From Flavobacterium tructae (lineage in GTDB: Bacteria; Bacteroidota; Bacteroidia; Flavobacteriales; Flavobacteriaceae), in the NCBI RefSeq assembly GCF_002217475.1, contig NZ_MUHH01000020.1, positions 79,051-143,050 of the forward strand: 64,000 nucleotides of DNA, read 5' to 3'. A program made the position numbers and the translations under genes. Shown piece after piece: positions 45,436 to 54,151 of this stretch. How positions within the stretch are numbered: the first letter of the stretch is position 1; the number at the start of each line of letters is the position of its first letter. Under the pieces are notes generated by a model. That model did not search any database. It was not told the DNA's origin and saw only the letters and a list, made by a program, of their open reading frames with translations.

Positions 45436-45457
45436 AAAACCTTACGGGATTCCACAT
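45436..45457. repeat. Duplicated paralogue-upstream segment, copy 1
   Basis: A 22-bp segment containing CCTTACGGGATTCCACAT is identical to 46540-46561, which lies just upstream of the intact lipoprotein gene. Weaker similarity continues on both sides for roughly 150 bp. Confidence 0.75.
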
Positions 45458-45681
45458 CGAAAACACAGAACTCAATCCAAAATAAATCTAAGACACTGAT
45501 AATAAACAACATACACTAAAAAACATTTTAGAAAAAAAATAACTAAAAAACAAAAAACCGTATAAATACCTAGCTATTTTCTTGTATTTGCTTATTCCCC
45601 GCGGCTAAAAAAATTGGAAAGGGTGCTCTGAATTACATGAGGTTTAATTTGAACACGAGTTTTGCCCGTTTTGGGCAATAA

Positions 45682-45711
45682 AAAAACCAAATACAAGAGT
45701 ATTTGGTTTTT
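45682..45711. terminator. Terminator of the lipoprotein gene at 45734
   Basis: AAAAACCAAATAC pairs perfectly with GTATTTGGTTTTT over 13 bp, around the loop AAGA. T-runs occur on both sides, so it can stop transcription on the minus strand 23 bases after the stop codon. Confidence 0.85.
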
Positions 45712-45733
45712 CATATAAATTGTAATTTTGCTT

Positions 45734-46489
45734 TTAGTATGTAAACTGAGCTGTCTCCGTTAACGTTCCATTGTCACTAAAATGTTTTTTCTCAGTTGGA
45801 AAATTATTGTTATTGTAAAGATAAGAGAAAGTACTAACTGAAGCTAATCCTGTTGAAGTACCTGTTATTTTAACAACATTGTTAGCTGAAGCACTCTCTT
45901 CCATACCAGTTAAAAGTTTAAGACCAGTAACGTTAGTATTAGGATTCTTTTTTGAATCATATTCATACGTATACGTAGAATTAGGTTTACCATAATAAGA
46001 ACTTTCATACTTCACTAAGTTACCGTCTTTGTACGTATATTTTCCAACTTTTCCACCTTCTGCTTCAGCTCCAGTTGCAGCATTTATATTAAACTCTTCA
46101 AAAGAAACAGTACCGTCTCCATTTTGAGTATATTTCGTTTTGTAAAATTGAGTTGCACCCACATTTTTTACAGTTTCAGAAGCTAGCTTTCCTGCAGAAT
46201 AGCTGTATTCAGTAGTCGTTTTAAGTACTTTATCTGCTCCGAATTCTTCTGTTTTTGCGATTAAATCACCTACATAAGAATATTTAATTGTGTAACCGTC
46301 ATCATCTGTTTCACTTACTAATTTATCTCCTTCATATTTCACCTCAGTAAAATAATTCTCTTTAGGATCAGAGTAAGAAAAAGCAATTTTTGATGGTTTT
46401 ACTGAAGCTGATGCATCTGCGGCATCATCACTTGAACAAGAAGAAACTACTAGAGCCAAAGCACTAAAAAGGCATAAAATTTTTTTCAT
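45734..46489 (-). CDS. YD-repeat-like lipoprotein
   Basis: A 251-residue lipoprotein: MKKILCLFSALALVVSSC (lipobox VSSC, Cys18), then Ser/Asp/Ala-rich residues. The rest is a series of beta-hairpin units (YEGDKLVSETDDDGYTIKYSYVGDLIAKTEEF, YSYSAGKLASETV, YTYKDGNLVKYESSYYGKPN) that resembles the YD/RHS-like repeats of secreted Bacteroidota lipoproteins. Function unknown. The in-frame ATG at 46519 would add 10 polar residues before the signal peptide, so I prefer 46489. A paralogue lies at 48837-49589, on the other side of the ABC exporter. Confidence 0.83.
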   Translation of the reverse strand: MKKILCLFSALALVVSSCSSDDAADASASVKPSKIAFSYSDPKENYFTEVKYEGDKLVSETDDDGYTIKYSYVGDLIAKTEEFGADKVLKTTTEYSYSAGKLASETVKNVGATQFYKTKYTQNGDGTVSFEEFNINAATGAEAEGGKVGKYTYKDGNLVKYESSYYGKPNSTYTYEYDSKKNPNTNVTGLKLLTGMEESASANNVVKITGTSTGLASVSTFSYLYNNNNFPTEKKHFSDNGTLTETAQFTY

Positions 46490-46539
46490 TTTGATTTGGT
46501 TAAATTTATTTTGCTGCAAACTTAATACACCCCAAAACT

Positions 46540-46561
46540 AAAACCTTACGGGATTCCACAT
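46540..46561. repeat. Duplicated paralogue-upstream segment, copy 2
   Basis: Identical over 22 bp to 45436-45457. It lies 50 bases upstream of the lipoprotein start and may include a regulatory site. The rest of the 377-bp spacer up to the ABC gene at 46866 is AT-rich and shows no gene. Confidence 0.75.
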
Positions 46562-46865
46562 TTAAAAACACACCATAATCAAAAACAGTCTCCAACACAT
46601 TAGTAACAAGAAAGATATAGCAAATCCATTAATAATAAAGTTTAATAAAAAACTAAAATGCGAGATCAATACTTAGCTTTTTTCTTAAGTTTCCATTTTG
46701 TTCTCCTATAAAAAAGAGGTCTTGCAGAAAATTAAAACACGCTACATCTAAAAAAACACCAGCAATTTCAACTGTAAAAAAATTTACATTTTTAATAACA
46801 AAAATCCATTTAACAGTGTTAAACAATTCACTACTTTTACATCTTCCATAAATTCAAATTCACTT

Positions 46866-48611
46866 ATGAAATTACTGTATTCTTATATAATCAAACATAA
46901 AATGTTACTGTTTTTTGCTTTGATTATGGCTTCGATCAATATTTGTTTCAGTTTATCAGACTCTATTATTACCGGTAAATTAATGCAGGATTGTGGTGTT
47001 GGTTTACATAAATATGACGGAAACCCAGTTGGTTTTATCAAATCATTAGCATTCTGGTTAGGACTTTCGCTTGGTGCGGCCATGGTATCGAGAATTACCA
47101 AAAACTTTCAGGATTATTTTACCAATGTTGTCATTCAGCGTACCGGAGCGCAGATGTACACAGACGGAATTAAAAAATCACTGGACCTGCCGTTTGCCGA
47201 ATTTGAAGACCAAAGAAGCGGTGAAACGTTAAGCAAACTCACCAAAGTACGCTCCGATTCTGAGAAATTAATCACACTATCGATTTCTTTAATCTTTCAG
47301 ACCGTGATTGGTTTTGTATTTGTGATTGTTTATGTTGCCAGAATCGATTATCGTATTTCGATTATCTTTTTGATCACGGCGCCAATCATAGCTCTGGTTA
47401 GTTCATATCTGGGTAAAAAGATCAAAATTGTCTCTAAAAAAATCGTAAATCAGACCAATGCTTTAGCCGGTTCCACCACTGAAAGTTTAAGAAACATTGA
47501 ACTTGTAAAAAGTCTTGGATTGACCTATCAGGAAGAAAAACGTCTGAATTTAAATACGTTTAAAATTCTACAGCTGGAACTTCAAAAAATCCGTTTCATC
47601 AGAAGTTTGAGCTTTATTCAGGGAACGACCGTACACTTTTTGAGAACTTGTGTGGTTTTTACTTTGTATTATTTCTTATTTGGAGGAAAAATTATTGTGG
47701 GTGATTTGCTAACGATGGTTTTCTTTACTTTTTTCATTTTCGGACCGCTTCAGGAACTTGGAAATTTCATTATTGCCTTAAATGAAACTAAGGTTTCGAT
47801 GGAGAATTTTAAGACCTTATTGAGCGCTCCGAAAGAATTTCGTCCGAAAAACCCAAAGCATGTCGGAGCTATTCAGTCTTTACTCTTTTCCAATGTAAGT
47901 TTTCAACACAAAACCGCTAAATTTAAAGCGGTTGAGAATATCAATTTCGAAATTAAACAGGGACAAACCGTTGCATTTGTGGGCCCGTCAGGGTCAGGAA
48001 AAACAACTTTGGTTAAATTACTGGTTGGATTGTACACCCCAGCTGAAGGTCAGGTATTTTACAACGACATCGACTCTACAGAAATTGATTTACTGGATCT
48101 AAGAAAACAATTAGGATTCGTTACTCAGGACGCTCAGTTATTCTCAGGAACAATTCGCGAGAATTTATTATTCGTAAGACCTAGCGCTACCGATGAAGAC
48201 TTATACGATGCCTTGAAGAGAGCGAGCTGCGAAAAACTGCTGCAACGTGCCGAAGACGGTTTAAACACCACAATTGGTGAAGGCGGAATTAAAGTATCCG
48301 GTGGTGAAAAACAACGTTTGTCGATTGCCCGTGCTATTTTAAGAAATCCGAATTTATTGATTTTTGACGAAGCCACTTCTGCCCTGGATTCTATTACCGA
48401 AGAAGAAATCAATACCACTATTCGTAATATATCCGATAAAAACAGGATCACGGTTCTGATTGCGCACCGTCTGTCAACCGTAATGCACGCGGACAAAATA
48501 TTTGTACTGGAGCAAGGAAAAATCATCGAACAAGGAAAACACGAAGATTTAATTTTTGAAAAAGGGCTTTATTATGCGATGTGGCGCCAGCAGATTGGGG
48601 AACGAAAATAG
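46866..48611 (+). CDS. ABC transporter, fused permease and ATPase (exporter type)
   Basis: A 581-residue type IV ABC half-exporter. Six membrane helices are expected within residues 1-310. The nucleotide-binding domain (about 335-575) has Walker A GPSGSGKTT at 373-381, a Q-loop (VTQDAQLFSGTIRENLLF), the signature VSGGEKQRLSIARA, Walker B LLIFDEATSALDS and the switch His in IAHRLSTVMHADKI. It must dimerise to work. Lipids, peptides and drugs are all possible cargo. Two paralogous lipoproteins flank it on the opposite strand, but shared function is not shown. An octamer repeat array starts at its stop codon. Confidence 0.93.
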   Translation: MKLLYSYIIKHKMLLFFALIMASINICFSLSDSIITGKLMQDCGVGLHKYDGNPVGFIKSLAFWLGLSLGAAMVSRITKNFQDYFTNVVIQRTGAQMYTDGIKKSLDLPFAEFEDQRSGETLSKLTKVRSDSEKLITLSISLIFQTVIGFVFVIVYVARIDYRISIIFLITAPIIALVSSYLGKKIKIVSKKIVNQTNALAGSTTESLRNIELVKSLGLTYQEEKRLNLNTFKILQLELQKIRFIRSLSFIQGTTVHFLRTCVVFTLYYFLFGGKIIVGDLLTMVFFTFFIFGPLQELGNFIIALNETKVSMENFKTLLSAPKEFRPKNPKHVGAIQSLLFSNVSFQHKTAKFKAVENINFEIKQGQTVAFVGPSGSGKTTLVKLLVGLYTPAEGQVFYNDIDSTEIDLLDLRKQLGFVTQDAQLFSGTIRENLLFVRPSATDEDLYDALKRASCEKLLQRAEDGLNTTIGEGGIKVSGGEKQRLSIARAILRNPNLLIFDEATSALDSITEEEINTTIRNISDKNRITVLIAHRLSTVMHADKIFVLEQGKIIEQGKHEDLIFEKGLYYAMWRQQIGERK

Positions 48612-48648
48612 TTAAGGGGCTAAGGTACTAAGCTGCTAAGGTTCTGAG
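48609..48648. repeat. 40-bp CTAAG octamer array overlapping the ABC stop codon
   Basis: Five 8-bp steps: TAGTTAAG, GGGCTAAG, GTACTAAG, CTGCTAAG, GTTCTGAG. The first three bases are the stop codon of the ABC gene. Confidence 0.7.
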
Positions 48649-48730
48649 TTTTCTTAAATCATTATTAAAGAAAACTATTTGTCATTTCGAACTAGGGTTT
48701 CTCTTTTCGCCCGAAATACTATAAAATATA

Positions 48731-48763
48731 AAATCCGACAGGTTTTAAAAATCTGTCGGATTT
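48731..48763. terminator. CCGACAGG palindrome after the ABC gene
   Basis: AAATCCGACAGGTTTT pairs with AAAATCTGTCGGATTT, with one G-T pair and one central base. It matches the palindrome at 27532 almost base for base. It lies 119 bases after the ABC gene and 73 bases before the convergent lipoprotein stop. Confidence 0.65.
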
Positions 48764-48836
48764 ACTTTTTTCTTACCGGAACTCGTTTGTTTTCAAATAA
48801 GCTTGTGAGAGTACTTCTATTTTTCTAATTGTTTTT

Positions 48837-49589
48837 TTAATAGGTATACTCTTTTGTTTCACTGCCATTTACCGATTTAGTTAAATAATTATCACTATTG
48901 TATGTATTCACATAAGTGTTTATATCCTGACTACCATCGCCAGATATATCAGTCACTTTTGTCAGGTTATTTGAAGAGTTAGCATCCTGATCAAAAACAT
49001 CGGAATCCAGCAACGAGCTATATCCTAATATACTTTTGAAAGGGCTGTTTTTAGTATCATATTCTACTACAGTTGTAAAACCGTCTGATTCTTGTTTAAT
49101 AATATTACCATTAACATCCAAAGTAAGAATGCTGGATGAATCTTCAGTTTCTTCAAGGGTTTGTGGATTAATTAGAAGTGTAATCGTCGAAATTGTTCCG
49201 TCTGCATTGTAGCTATAAGTTCTTTTTTTATGCAAAGAATTTCCCGAGTTAACTTTTAAAGTAGATTTAAGTTTATCATTTTCATATGTAAAAGTAGTGG
49301 TACTTGTATGAGTTGTACCTTCGTAAGTTTCTGTATATACTGCTTTTGTGATTAAATTACCGGTGTACGTAAATACAACTGCAGATCCATTGTCGTATGT
49401 TAAACTGGTAATTTTGTTTCCATCATAAGCATAAGTCACAGTACTGCTATCTTCCGGATAAGAGGCATTTGTGTATTTTTCTGTCATGGGCAAAAGTACA
49501 TTTTCTGCATTGACAGCACTTTCAACATTACTGGAGCAAGAAGCTAAAATAAGTGATAAAATACTAAAAAAACATAGAATTCTTTTCAT
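48837..49589 (-). CDS. YD-repeat-like lipoprotein, paralogue
   Basis: A 250-residue lipoprotein: MKRILCFFSILSLILASC (lipobox LASC, Cys18), then beta-hairpin units such as YAYDGNKITSLTYDNGSAVVFTYTGNLITKAVYTE and YSYNADGTISTITLL, ending TKSVNGSETKEYTY. It shares length, signal peptide and the ending TxTxxxTY style with the lipoprotein at 45734, so the two are paralogues. The in-frame ATG at 49637 would add 16 residues (MFCFICGINEQ...) before the signal peptide and is less likely. Function unknown. Confidence 0.83.
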   Translation of the reverse strand: MKRILCFFSILSLILASCSSNVESAVNAENVLLPMTEKYTNASYPEDSSTVTYAYDGNKITSLTYDNGSAVVFTYTGNLITKAVYTETYEGTTHTSTTTFTYENDKLKSTLKVNSGNSLHKKRTYSYNADGTISTITLLINPQTLEETEDSSSILTLDVNGNIIKQESDGFTTVVEYDTKNSPFKSILGYSSLLDSDVFDQDANSSNNLTKVTDISGDGSQDINTYVNTYNSDNYLTKSVNGSETKEYTY

Positions 49590-49701
49590 GTGTGGTAAAT
49601 TTATTTGTTCATTAATCCCACAAATAAAGCAAAACAAAACTTAAAAACCTATCTCTTTTTATCTATAAAAAAACTCTTATTTTTGAATGCGCTAATCTAG
49701 A

Positions 49702-49735
49702 AAAGACGCAGAGTCGCAAAGTTTTTTTAAGCTTT
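49702..49735 (+). repeat. Left 34-bp inverted repeat of the GxxExxY cassette
   Basis: Starts AAAGACGCAGAGTCGC and ends TTTAAGCTTT. It matches the reverse complement of 50182-50215 at 33 of 34 positions. It ends 3 bases before the GxxExxY stop codon. Confidence 0.85.
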
Positions 49736-49738
49736 TTA

Positions 49739-50116
49739 TCACAGATTACTCACTACTCTTTTAATACCATATTTAATAATTGGAACGTTAAAGTTAATTA
49801 ATAATCCTAATTTCATTTTCGTGATTTTGAGATAAATCAAAACTTGCTTTGCGTGAACATCAGAAATCTGTGTAATTGATTTAATTTCTAAAATCACTTT
49901 GTTTTCTACTATTAAATCAGCTCTAAATCCGATGTCTAATTTCATTTGATCCCAAACTACGGGTAAGGGCTTTTGCCTTTCCACACGTAAACCTCTCTTC
50001 GTTAATTCATAATACAAAATTGCTTCATAAACTGATTCTAATAATCCTGGTCCAAGTTTTACATGTATTCTATAACAAACATCGACTACGATAGCTGAAA
50101 TTTCATTCTCTGTCAT
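49739..50116 (-). CDS. GxxExxY-family protein
   Basis: A 125-residue soluble protein. The defining motif GLLESVY is in GPGLLESVYEAILYYELTKRGL (about 23-44). VWDQMKLDIGFRADLIVENKVILEIKS then has the D-(x)n-E-x-K pattern of PD-(D/E)XK nucleases. GxxExxY proteins are very common and often multicopy in Bacteroidota and other phyla, and their function is unknown; a nuclease-like fold is plausible. The gene is enclosed by 34-bp inverted repeats, suggesting a mobile or once-mobile cassette. Confidence 0.88.
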   Translation of the reverse strand: MTENEISAIVVDVCYRIHVKLGPGLLESVYEAILYYELTKRGLRVERQKPLPVVWDQMKLDIGFRADLIVENKVILEIKSITQISDVHAKQVLIYLKITKMKLGLLINFNVPIIKYGIKRVVSNL

Positions 50117-50171
50117 TTTTTCCTTTTTGCAAAATCAAAGAAAAAACCTATAAAAGATTATTCCGTTAAAA

Positions 50172-50204
50172 AAAAAGTCGCAAAGCTTAAAAAAACTTTG
50201 CGAC
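50172..50204 (-). terminator. alaS terminator within the right inverted repeat
   Basis: Read on the minus strand, AGTCGCAAAG and CTTTGCGACT form a 10-bp stem with a loop of about 10, followed by nine T residues. It lies 27 bases after the alaS stop codon and largely overlaps the right repeat of the GxxExxY cassette. Confidence 0.8.
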
Positions 50205-50215
50205 TCTGTGTCTTT
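50182..50215 (-). repeat. Right 34-bp inverted repeat of the GxxExxY cassette
   Basis: The reverse complement reads AAAGACACAGAGTCGC and ends TTTAAGCTTT, differing from the left repeat at one position. The two copies are 446 bp apart and enclose only the GxxExxY gene. Confidence 0.85.
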
Positions 50216-50230
50216 CCGAGACTAAAAAAA

Positions 50231-52861
50231 TTACTTCACGAAATCAACTGCTTTAGCCAGCGCCTCATCAATTCCATCCACATTTTTACCTCCTGCGGTA
50301 GCGAAGAAAGGCTGTCCTCCTCCTCCTCCCTGGATGTATTTTCCTAATTCACGAACTACTTGTCCTGCGTTTAGATTTTTCTCTGCGACAATTTCTTTAG
50401 AGATGTAGCAAGTTAACATAGGTTTTCCTTCCTGTGCAGTTGCAAAAACTACAAACAGATTATTATAAGAATTACCCAATTCATAAGCTAAATCTTTTGC
50501 TCCTTCCGGATTTAAATCTACTTGTTTTGCTAAGAACTGAACACCATTGATTTCTTGCAATTCTTTAGCCAAATCACCTTTCATGTTTTTGGCTTTATCT
50601 TTCAACAAGATTTCCAATTGTTTTTTCAACTGAATATTTTCTTCCTGTAAAGACTGAATCGCTTTCACAGGATCCTGAGCATTTTTCAAGGTCTCTCTAA
50701 TTTCTTCATAAGAAAGCAATTGAGACTCAAAATAATCTTTTGCAGCTTCACTTGTGATAGCTTCGATCCTTCTGATTCCTGCCGCTACAGCTCCTTCTGA
50801 AATAATTTTGAAATGCCAGATATCAGCCGTATTTGCCACGTGAGTTCCTCCACATAATTCGACAGAATCACCAAATTTAATCATACGAACCAGATCACCA
50901 TACTTCTCTCCAAACAAAGCAATTGCTCCTTCTTCAAGAGCCTGATCTTTTGGAATGGCTCTTTTTTCGATTAAAGGTAAACTTTCACGGATTCTTGCAT
51001 TCACAAAATTTTCTACTTCTTTTAATTCCTCATCGGATACTTTTGAAAAGTGAGAGAAGTCAAAACGCAAAGAAGCATTTCGAACCATAGATCCTTTTTG
51101 CTCAATGTGTGTTCCTAATATTTTACGCAATCCCTGGTGCAATAAATGCGTAGCCGAGTGATTTGACGATGTTTTTGCTCTTTGATTGGCATCCACAACC
51201 GCATTAAATGTTCCTGTTAAATTCTCAGGTAACGATTTTGCCAGGTGAATTGTTTGATTATTTTCTTTTTTAGTATCAATAATGTAAACGATATCACCGT
51301 TTTGAGCTTCCAAATATCCTTTATCTCCTGTTTGTCCTCCGCTTTCACCATAAAATGGAGTCGCATTGAAAACCAATTGATAAATTTCACCATCTTTTAC
51401 ACTATCTACTCTTCGGTACTTCGTAATTTTTACCTGATGTGATAATCTGTCGTAACCTACAAACTCCTGAATATCATCTTCTACCAAAACATTCCAGTCC
51501 CCTGCAGTTACTTTTGAAGCGGCACGGGATCGCTCTTTTTGCAATTGCAACTGCTCCTGAAATCCTTTTTCATCTAATTTCAATCCTTTTTCAGAAAGAA
51601 TCAAAGCTGTTAAATCGATCGGAAAACCGTAAGTATCATACAATTCAAAAGCTTTTTTACCATCGATAGTATCTCCTGAATTGTTCAGAATCACAGCATC
51701 TAAAAGTACCAATCCCTGATCAAGAGTACGTAAGAAAGAGTTTTCCTCCTCACGAATCACATTCGAGCAAAGTGCTTTTTGAGTTCTGATTTCCGGGAAA
51801 GAATCTCCCATTTGCTCACTTAAAGTTTCTACTAATTTGTAGATGAAAGCTTCTTTTATATTCAGGAAAGTAAATCCGTAACGAATAGCACGACGCAAAA
51901 TACGACGAATTACATAACCTGCACCGGTATTTGACGGCAACTGTCCATCCGCAATAGCAAAAGCTACCGCACGAACGTGGTCTGCAATTACACGAATCGC
52001 AATATTTACTTTTTCTTCCGCTTCGTTTGATGCTTTAACGGTATAATTTGCCCCGGTGATAGTTTCAATTTCTCTAATCAAAGGCATGAAAACATCGGTA
52101 TCATAATTGGATGTTTTTCCTTGTAATGCCATACACAAACGCTCAAATCCCATTCCGGTATCAACGTGTTGTGCAGGAAGTTTTTCTAACGAACCATCAG
52201 CTTTACGATTGAATTCCATGAATACATTATTCCAGATTTCAACCACCTGAGGATGATCGTTGTTTACTAAACTTTTACCTGAAACGGCTGCTTTTTCTTC
52301 CGGAGTACGCAAATCAACATGAATTTCAGAACAAGGTCCACATGGTCCCTGATCTCCCATTTCCCAGAAGTTGTCTTTTTTATTTCCCAGAATAATACGA
52401 TCTTCATCAATTAATTCTTTCCAGATATCCCAAGCCTCCTGATCAAACGGCACATTATCTTCTTTGCTTCCTTCGAAAACCGAAACATAAAGATTTTCTT
52501 TTGGAATTTTGTACACTTCTGTCAACAATTCCCAAGCCCAGTTGATAGCCTCTTTTTTGAAATAATCTCCAAAAGACCAGTTCCCCAGCATCTCAAACAT
52601 GGTGTGGTGATAGGTATCGATACCTACTTCCTCTAAATCATTATGCTTTCCTGAAACACGAAGACATTTTTGTGTATCGGCAATTCTTGGACTTTTTGGC
52701 GTTCCGTTTCCTAAAAAGTATTCTTTAAACTGGGCCATTCCCGAGTTGTTGAACATTAAGGTTGGATCGTCTTTAAGTACAATAGGAGCCGAAGGAACAA
52801 TAGTGTGTCCTTTACTCTCAAAAAAATCTAAAAATTGTTTACGTACGTCTTGTGATTTCAT
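50231..52861 (-). CDS. alaS: Alanyl-tRNA synthetase
   Basis: An 876-residue class II synthetase with the full AlaRS layout. The catalytic core (about 1-460) includes [25 protein letters not shown] and [25 protein letters not shown]. The editing domain has the zinc-binding [16 protein letters not shown] and the partner site [13 protein letters not shown]. The C-terminal C-Ala domain (about 740-876) ends with [18 protein letters not shown]. It charges tRNA-Ala and removes Ser or Gly. Length equals the family norm. It is a single gene, divergent from the M23 peptidase gene across a spacer with AATTAGAA repeat arrays. Confidence 0.97.
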   Translation of the reverse strand: MKSQDVRKQFLDFFESKGHTIVPSAPIVLKDDPTLMFNNSGMAQFKEYFLGNGTPKSPRIADTQKCLRVSGKHNDLEEVGIDTYHHTMFEMLGNWSFGDYFKKEAINWAWELLTEVYKIPKENLYVSVFEGSKEDNVPFDQEAWDIWKELIDEDRIILGNKKDNFWEMGDQGPCGPCSEIHVDLRTPEEKAAVSGKSLVNNDHPQVVEIWNNVFMEFNRKADGSLEKLPAQHVDTGMGFERLCMALQGKTSNYDTDVFMPLIREIETITGANYTVKASNEAEEKVNIAIRVIADHVRAVAFAIADGQLPSNTGAGYVIRRILRRAIRYGFTFLNIKEAFIYKLVETLSEQMGDSFPEIRTQKALCSNVIREEENSFLRTLDQGLVLLDAVILNNSGDTIDGKKAFELYDTYGFPIDLTALILSEKGLKLDEKGFQEQLQLQKERSRAASKVTAGDWNVLVEDDIQEFVGYDRLSHQVKITKYRRVDSVKDGEIYQLVFNATPFYGESGGQTGDKGYLEAQNGDIVYIIDTKKENNQTIHLAKSLPENLTGTFNAVVDANQRAKTSSNHSATHLLHQGLRKILGTHIEQKGSMVRNASLRFDFSHFSKVSDEELKEVENFVNARIRESLPLIEKRAIPKDQALEEGAIALFGEKYGDLVRMIKFGDSVELCGGTHVANTADIWHFKIISEGAVAAGIRRIEAITSEAAKDYFESQLLSYEEIRETLKNAQDPVKAIQSLQEENIQLKKQLEILLKDKAKNMKGDLAKELQEINGVQFLAKQVDLNPEGAKDLAYELGNSYNNLFVVFATAQEGKPMLTCYISKEIVAEKNLNAGQVVRELGKYIQGGGGGQPFFATAGGKNVDGIDEALAKAVDFVK

Positions 52862-52866
52862 ATTAA

Positions 52867-52935
52867 AATTAGAAAATGTGTCAATTTGAAAATGTGATAC
52901 TTAATTAGAAACATGTTAATCTGAAAATGTGATAC
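52867..52935. repeat. AATTAGAA/AATGTG repeat array upstream of alaS
   Basis: Four clean octamers, AATTAGAA, AATGTGTC, AATTTGAA, AATGTGAT (52867-52898), followed by a second, less regular copy of the same set after the bases ACTT. It is the same family as 20112-20151. It lies immediately upstream of the alaS start (minus strand). Confidence 0.65.
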
Positions 52936-52987
52936 TTACCTCTTTTTAATACAAAAATTAAAGTTCCAAACAATAAATTTCGCATTT

Positions 52988-53027
52988 AAGACATTATCTA
53001 ATTATCAAATTGACACATTATCTAACT
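52988..53027. repeat. 40-bp octamer array, reverse orientation
   Basis: Read on the minus strand as five 8-bp steps: AGTTAGAT, AATGTGTC, AATTTGAT, AATTAGAT, AATGTCTT. It shares AATGTGTC with the array at 52867 in opposite orientation, so the two could pair. Confidence 0.65.
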
Positions 53028-53071
53028 GTTTTATTCCTGAAAAAAGCTTCGAACATCATGAAACATTTATT

Positions 53072-53079
53072 AAATTTGT
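53072..53079 (+). promoter_or_regulatory. Candidate -7 element of the M23 operon
   Basis: TAAATTTG matches TAnnTTTG, 46 bases upstream of the peptidase ATG. No TTG is evident at the -33 position. Confidence 0.4.
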
Positions 53080-53125
53080 TCGACTAACTTATTTTACAAG
53101 CTGCAAAAATAGGGTATTTTAAAAT

Positions 53126-54103
53126 ATGGCGAAAGTAAAATATTATTACGACTCAGAAAATCTGGCTTATACAAAAATAAAGACCCGAAAAAGGGCTAAA
53201 GTTGGCTATGCATTGCTGTTTTTATTGGCTTCGGCATTATTTGGCTTTTTAGTTTTTATACTTTTAATCAATACTCCTTATTTTGAAACGCCAAAAGATC
53301 GTTTACAGGCACGCGAAATTGAAAATCTGAAATTACAATACGCCATTCTAAACAGAAAAATGGATGAAATCGATGCTGTAGCCGAGACATTGGAAAACAG
53401 AGACAATAACATTTACAGAGTCTATTTTAATAAAGCCGAGATTCCGGATTCTATTCGAAAAGCAGGTTTTAGAGATTCCAGAAAATACAAAGATTTAGAG
53501 GGGTACAACAATTCTCAACTGGTTTTAAACACCACAAAACGAATAGATCGTCTCTCTAAAGAATTAGCGATTCAGTCTCGATCGTTAGATGAAATTTTAA
53601 AATTAGCCAGTACAAAAGGCACTTTATTGCTGGCAATTCCGGCCATTCAGCCTGTACGAAATGAGAATCTAATACGTATGGCTTCAGGTTTTGGATACAG
53701 AACCGACCCGTTCACGAAAGTACGAAAAATGCATAACGGAATGGATTTCACCGCCAAAACAGGCACTCCCGTTTATGCTACAGGAGATGGCGTTATCGAG
53801 CGGGCCGATAATTCGGCATCAGGATTTGGAAATCATGTGGTCATCAGGCATGGTTTTGGCTACGAAAGTTTATATGCGCATTTAAGCAAATACAATTGCA
53901 GACCCGGACAACGTGTAAAACGAGGTGATGTTATTGGTTATGTGGGAAGCACAGGGAGATCTGAAGGACCGCATTGTCACTATGAAGTACACAAAGACGG
54001 CAAAGTCGTAAATCCGCTGAACTTCTATTACGGCAATATTTCGGCAGTCGAATATGTGGCCATTTCACAAATGGCAAACCAGGAAAATCAGTCATTAGAT
54101 TAA
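53126..54103 (+). CDS. M23-family metallopeptidase, membrane-anchored
   Basis: A 325-residue protein with one N-terminal membrane helix (about 27-50), a coiled-coil-like region (about 60-165), and a C-terminal LytM/M23 zinc peptidase domain (about 185-300). The zinc ligands are visible: His203 and Asp207 in MHNGMDFTAKTGTPV, and His285 in GPHCHYEV, with His283 as the nearby catalytic residue. The family cuts peptidoglycan cross-links. It is the first of five genes in the same direction, with the MerR gene 48 bases downstream. Confidence 0.92.
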   Translation: MAKVKYYYDSENLAYTKIKTRKRAKVGYALLFLLASALFGFLVFILLINTPYFETPKDRLQAREIENLKLQYAILNRKMDEIDAVAETLENRDNNIYRVYFNKAEIPDSIRKAGFRDSRKYKDLEGYNNSQLVLNTTKRIDRLSKELAIQSRSLDEILKLASTKGTLLLAIPAIQPVRNENLIRMASGFGYRTDPFTKVRKMHNGMDFTAKTGTPVYATGDGVIERADNSASGFGNHVVIRHGFGYESLYAHLSKYNCRPGQRVKRGDVIGYVGSTGRSEGPHCHYEVHKDGKVVNPLNFYYGNISAVEYVAISQMANQENQSLD

Positions 54104-54151
54104 TACTGCAAAAAGTAGTATTTTTGGAATAAATATAGAAAATTAAGAAAC

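Larger units (their letters stand above)
45099..45733. other. Spacer with decayed gene and duplicated upstream sequence (635 bp)
   Basis: No intact gene is seen. It contains a remnant of a lipoprotein paralogue (45277-45425, minus strand), a copy of the sequence found upstream of the intact paralogue (from 45436), and the terminator of the next gene (45682-45711). Confidence 0.55.
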
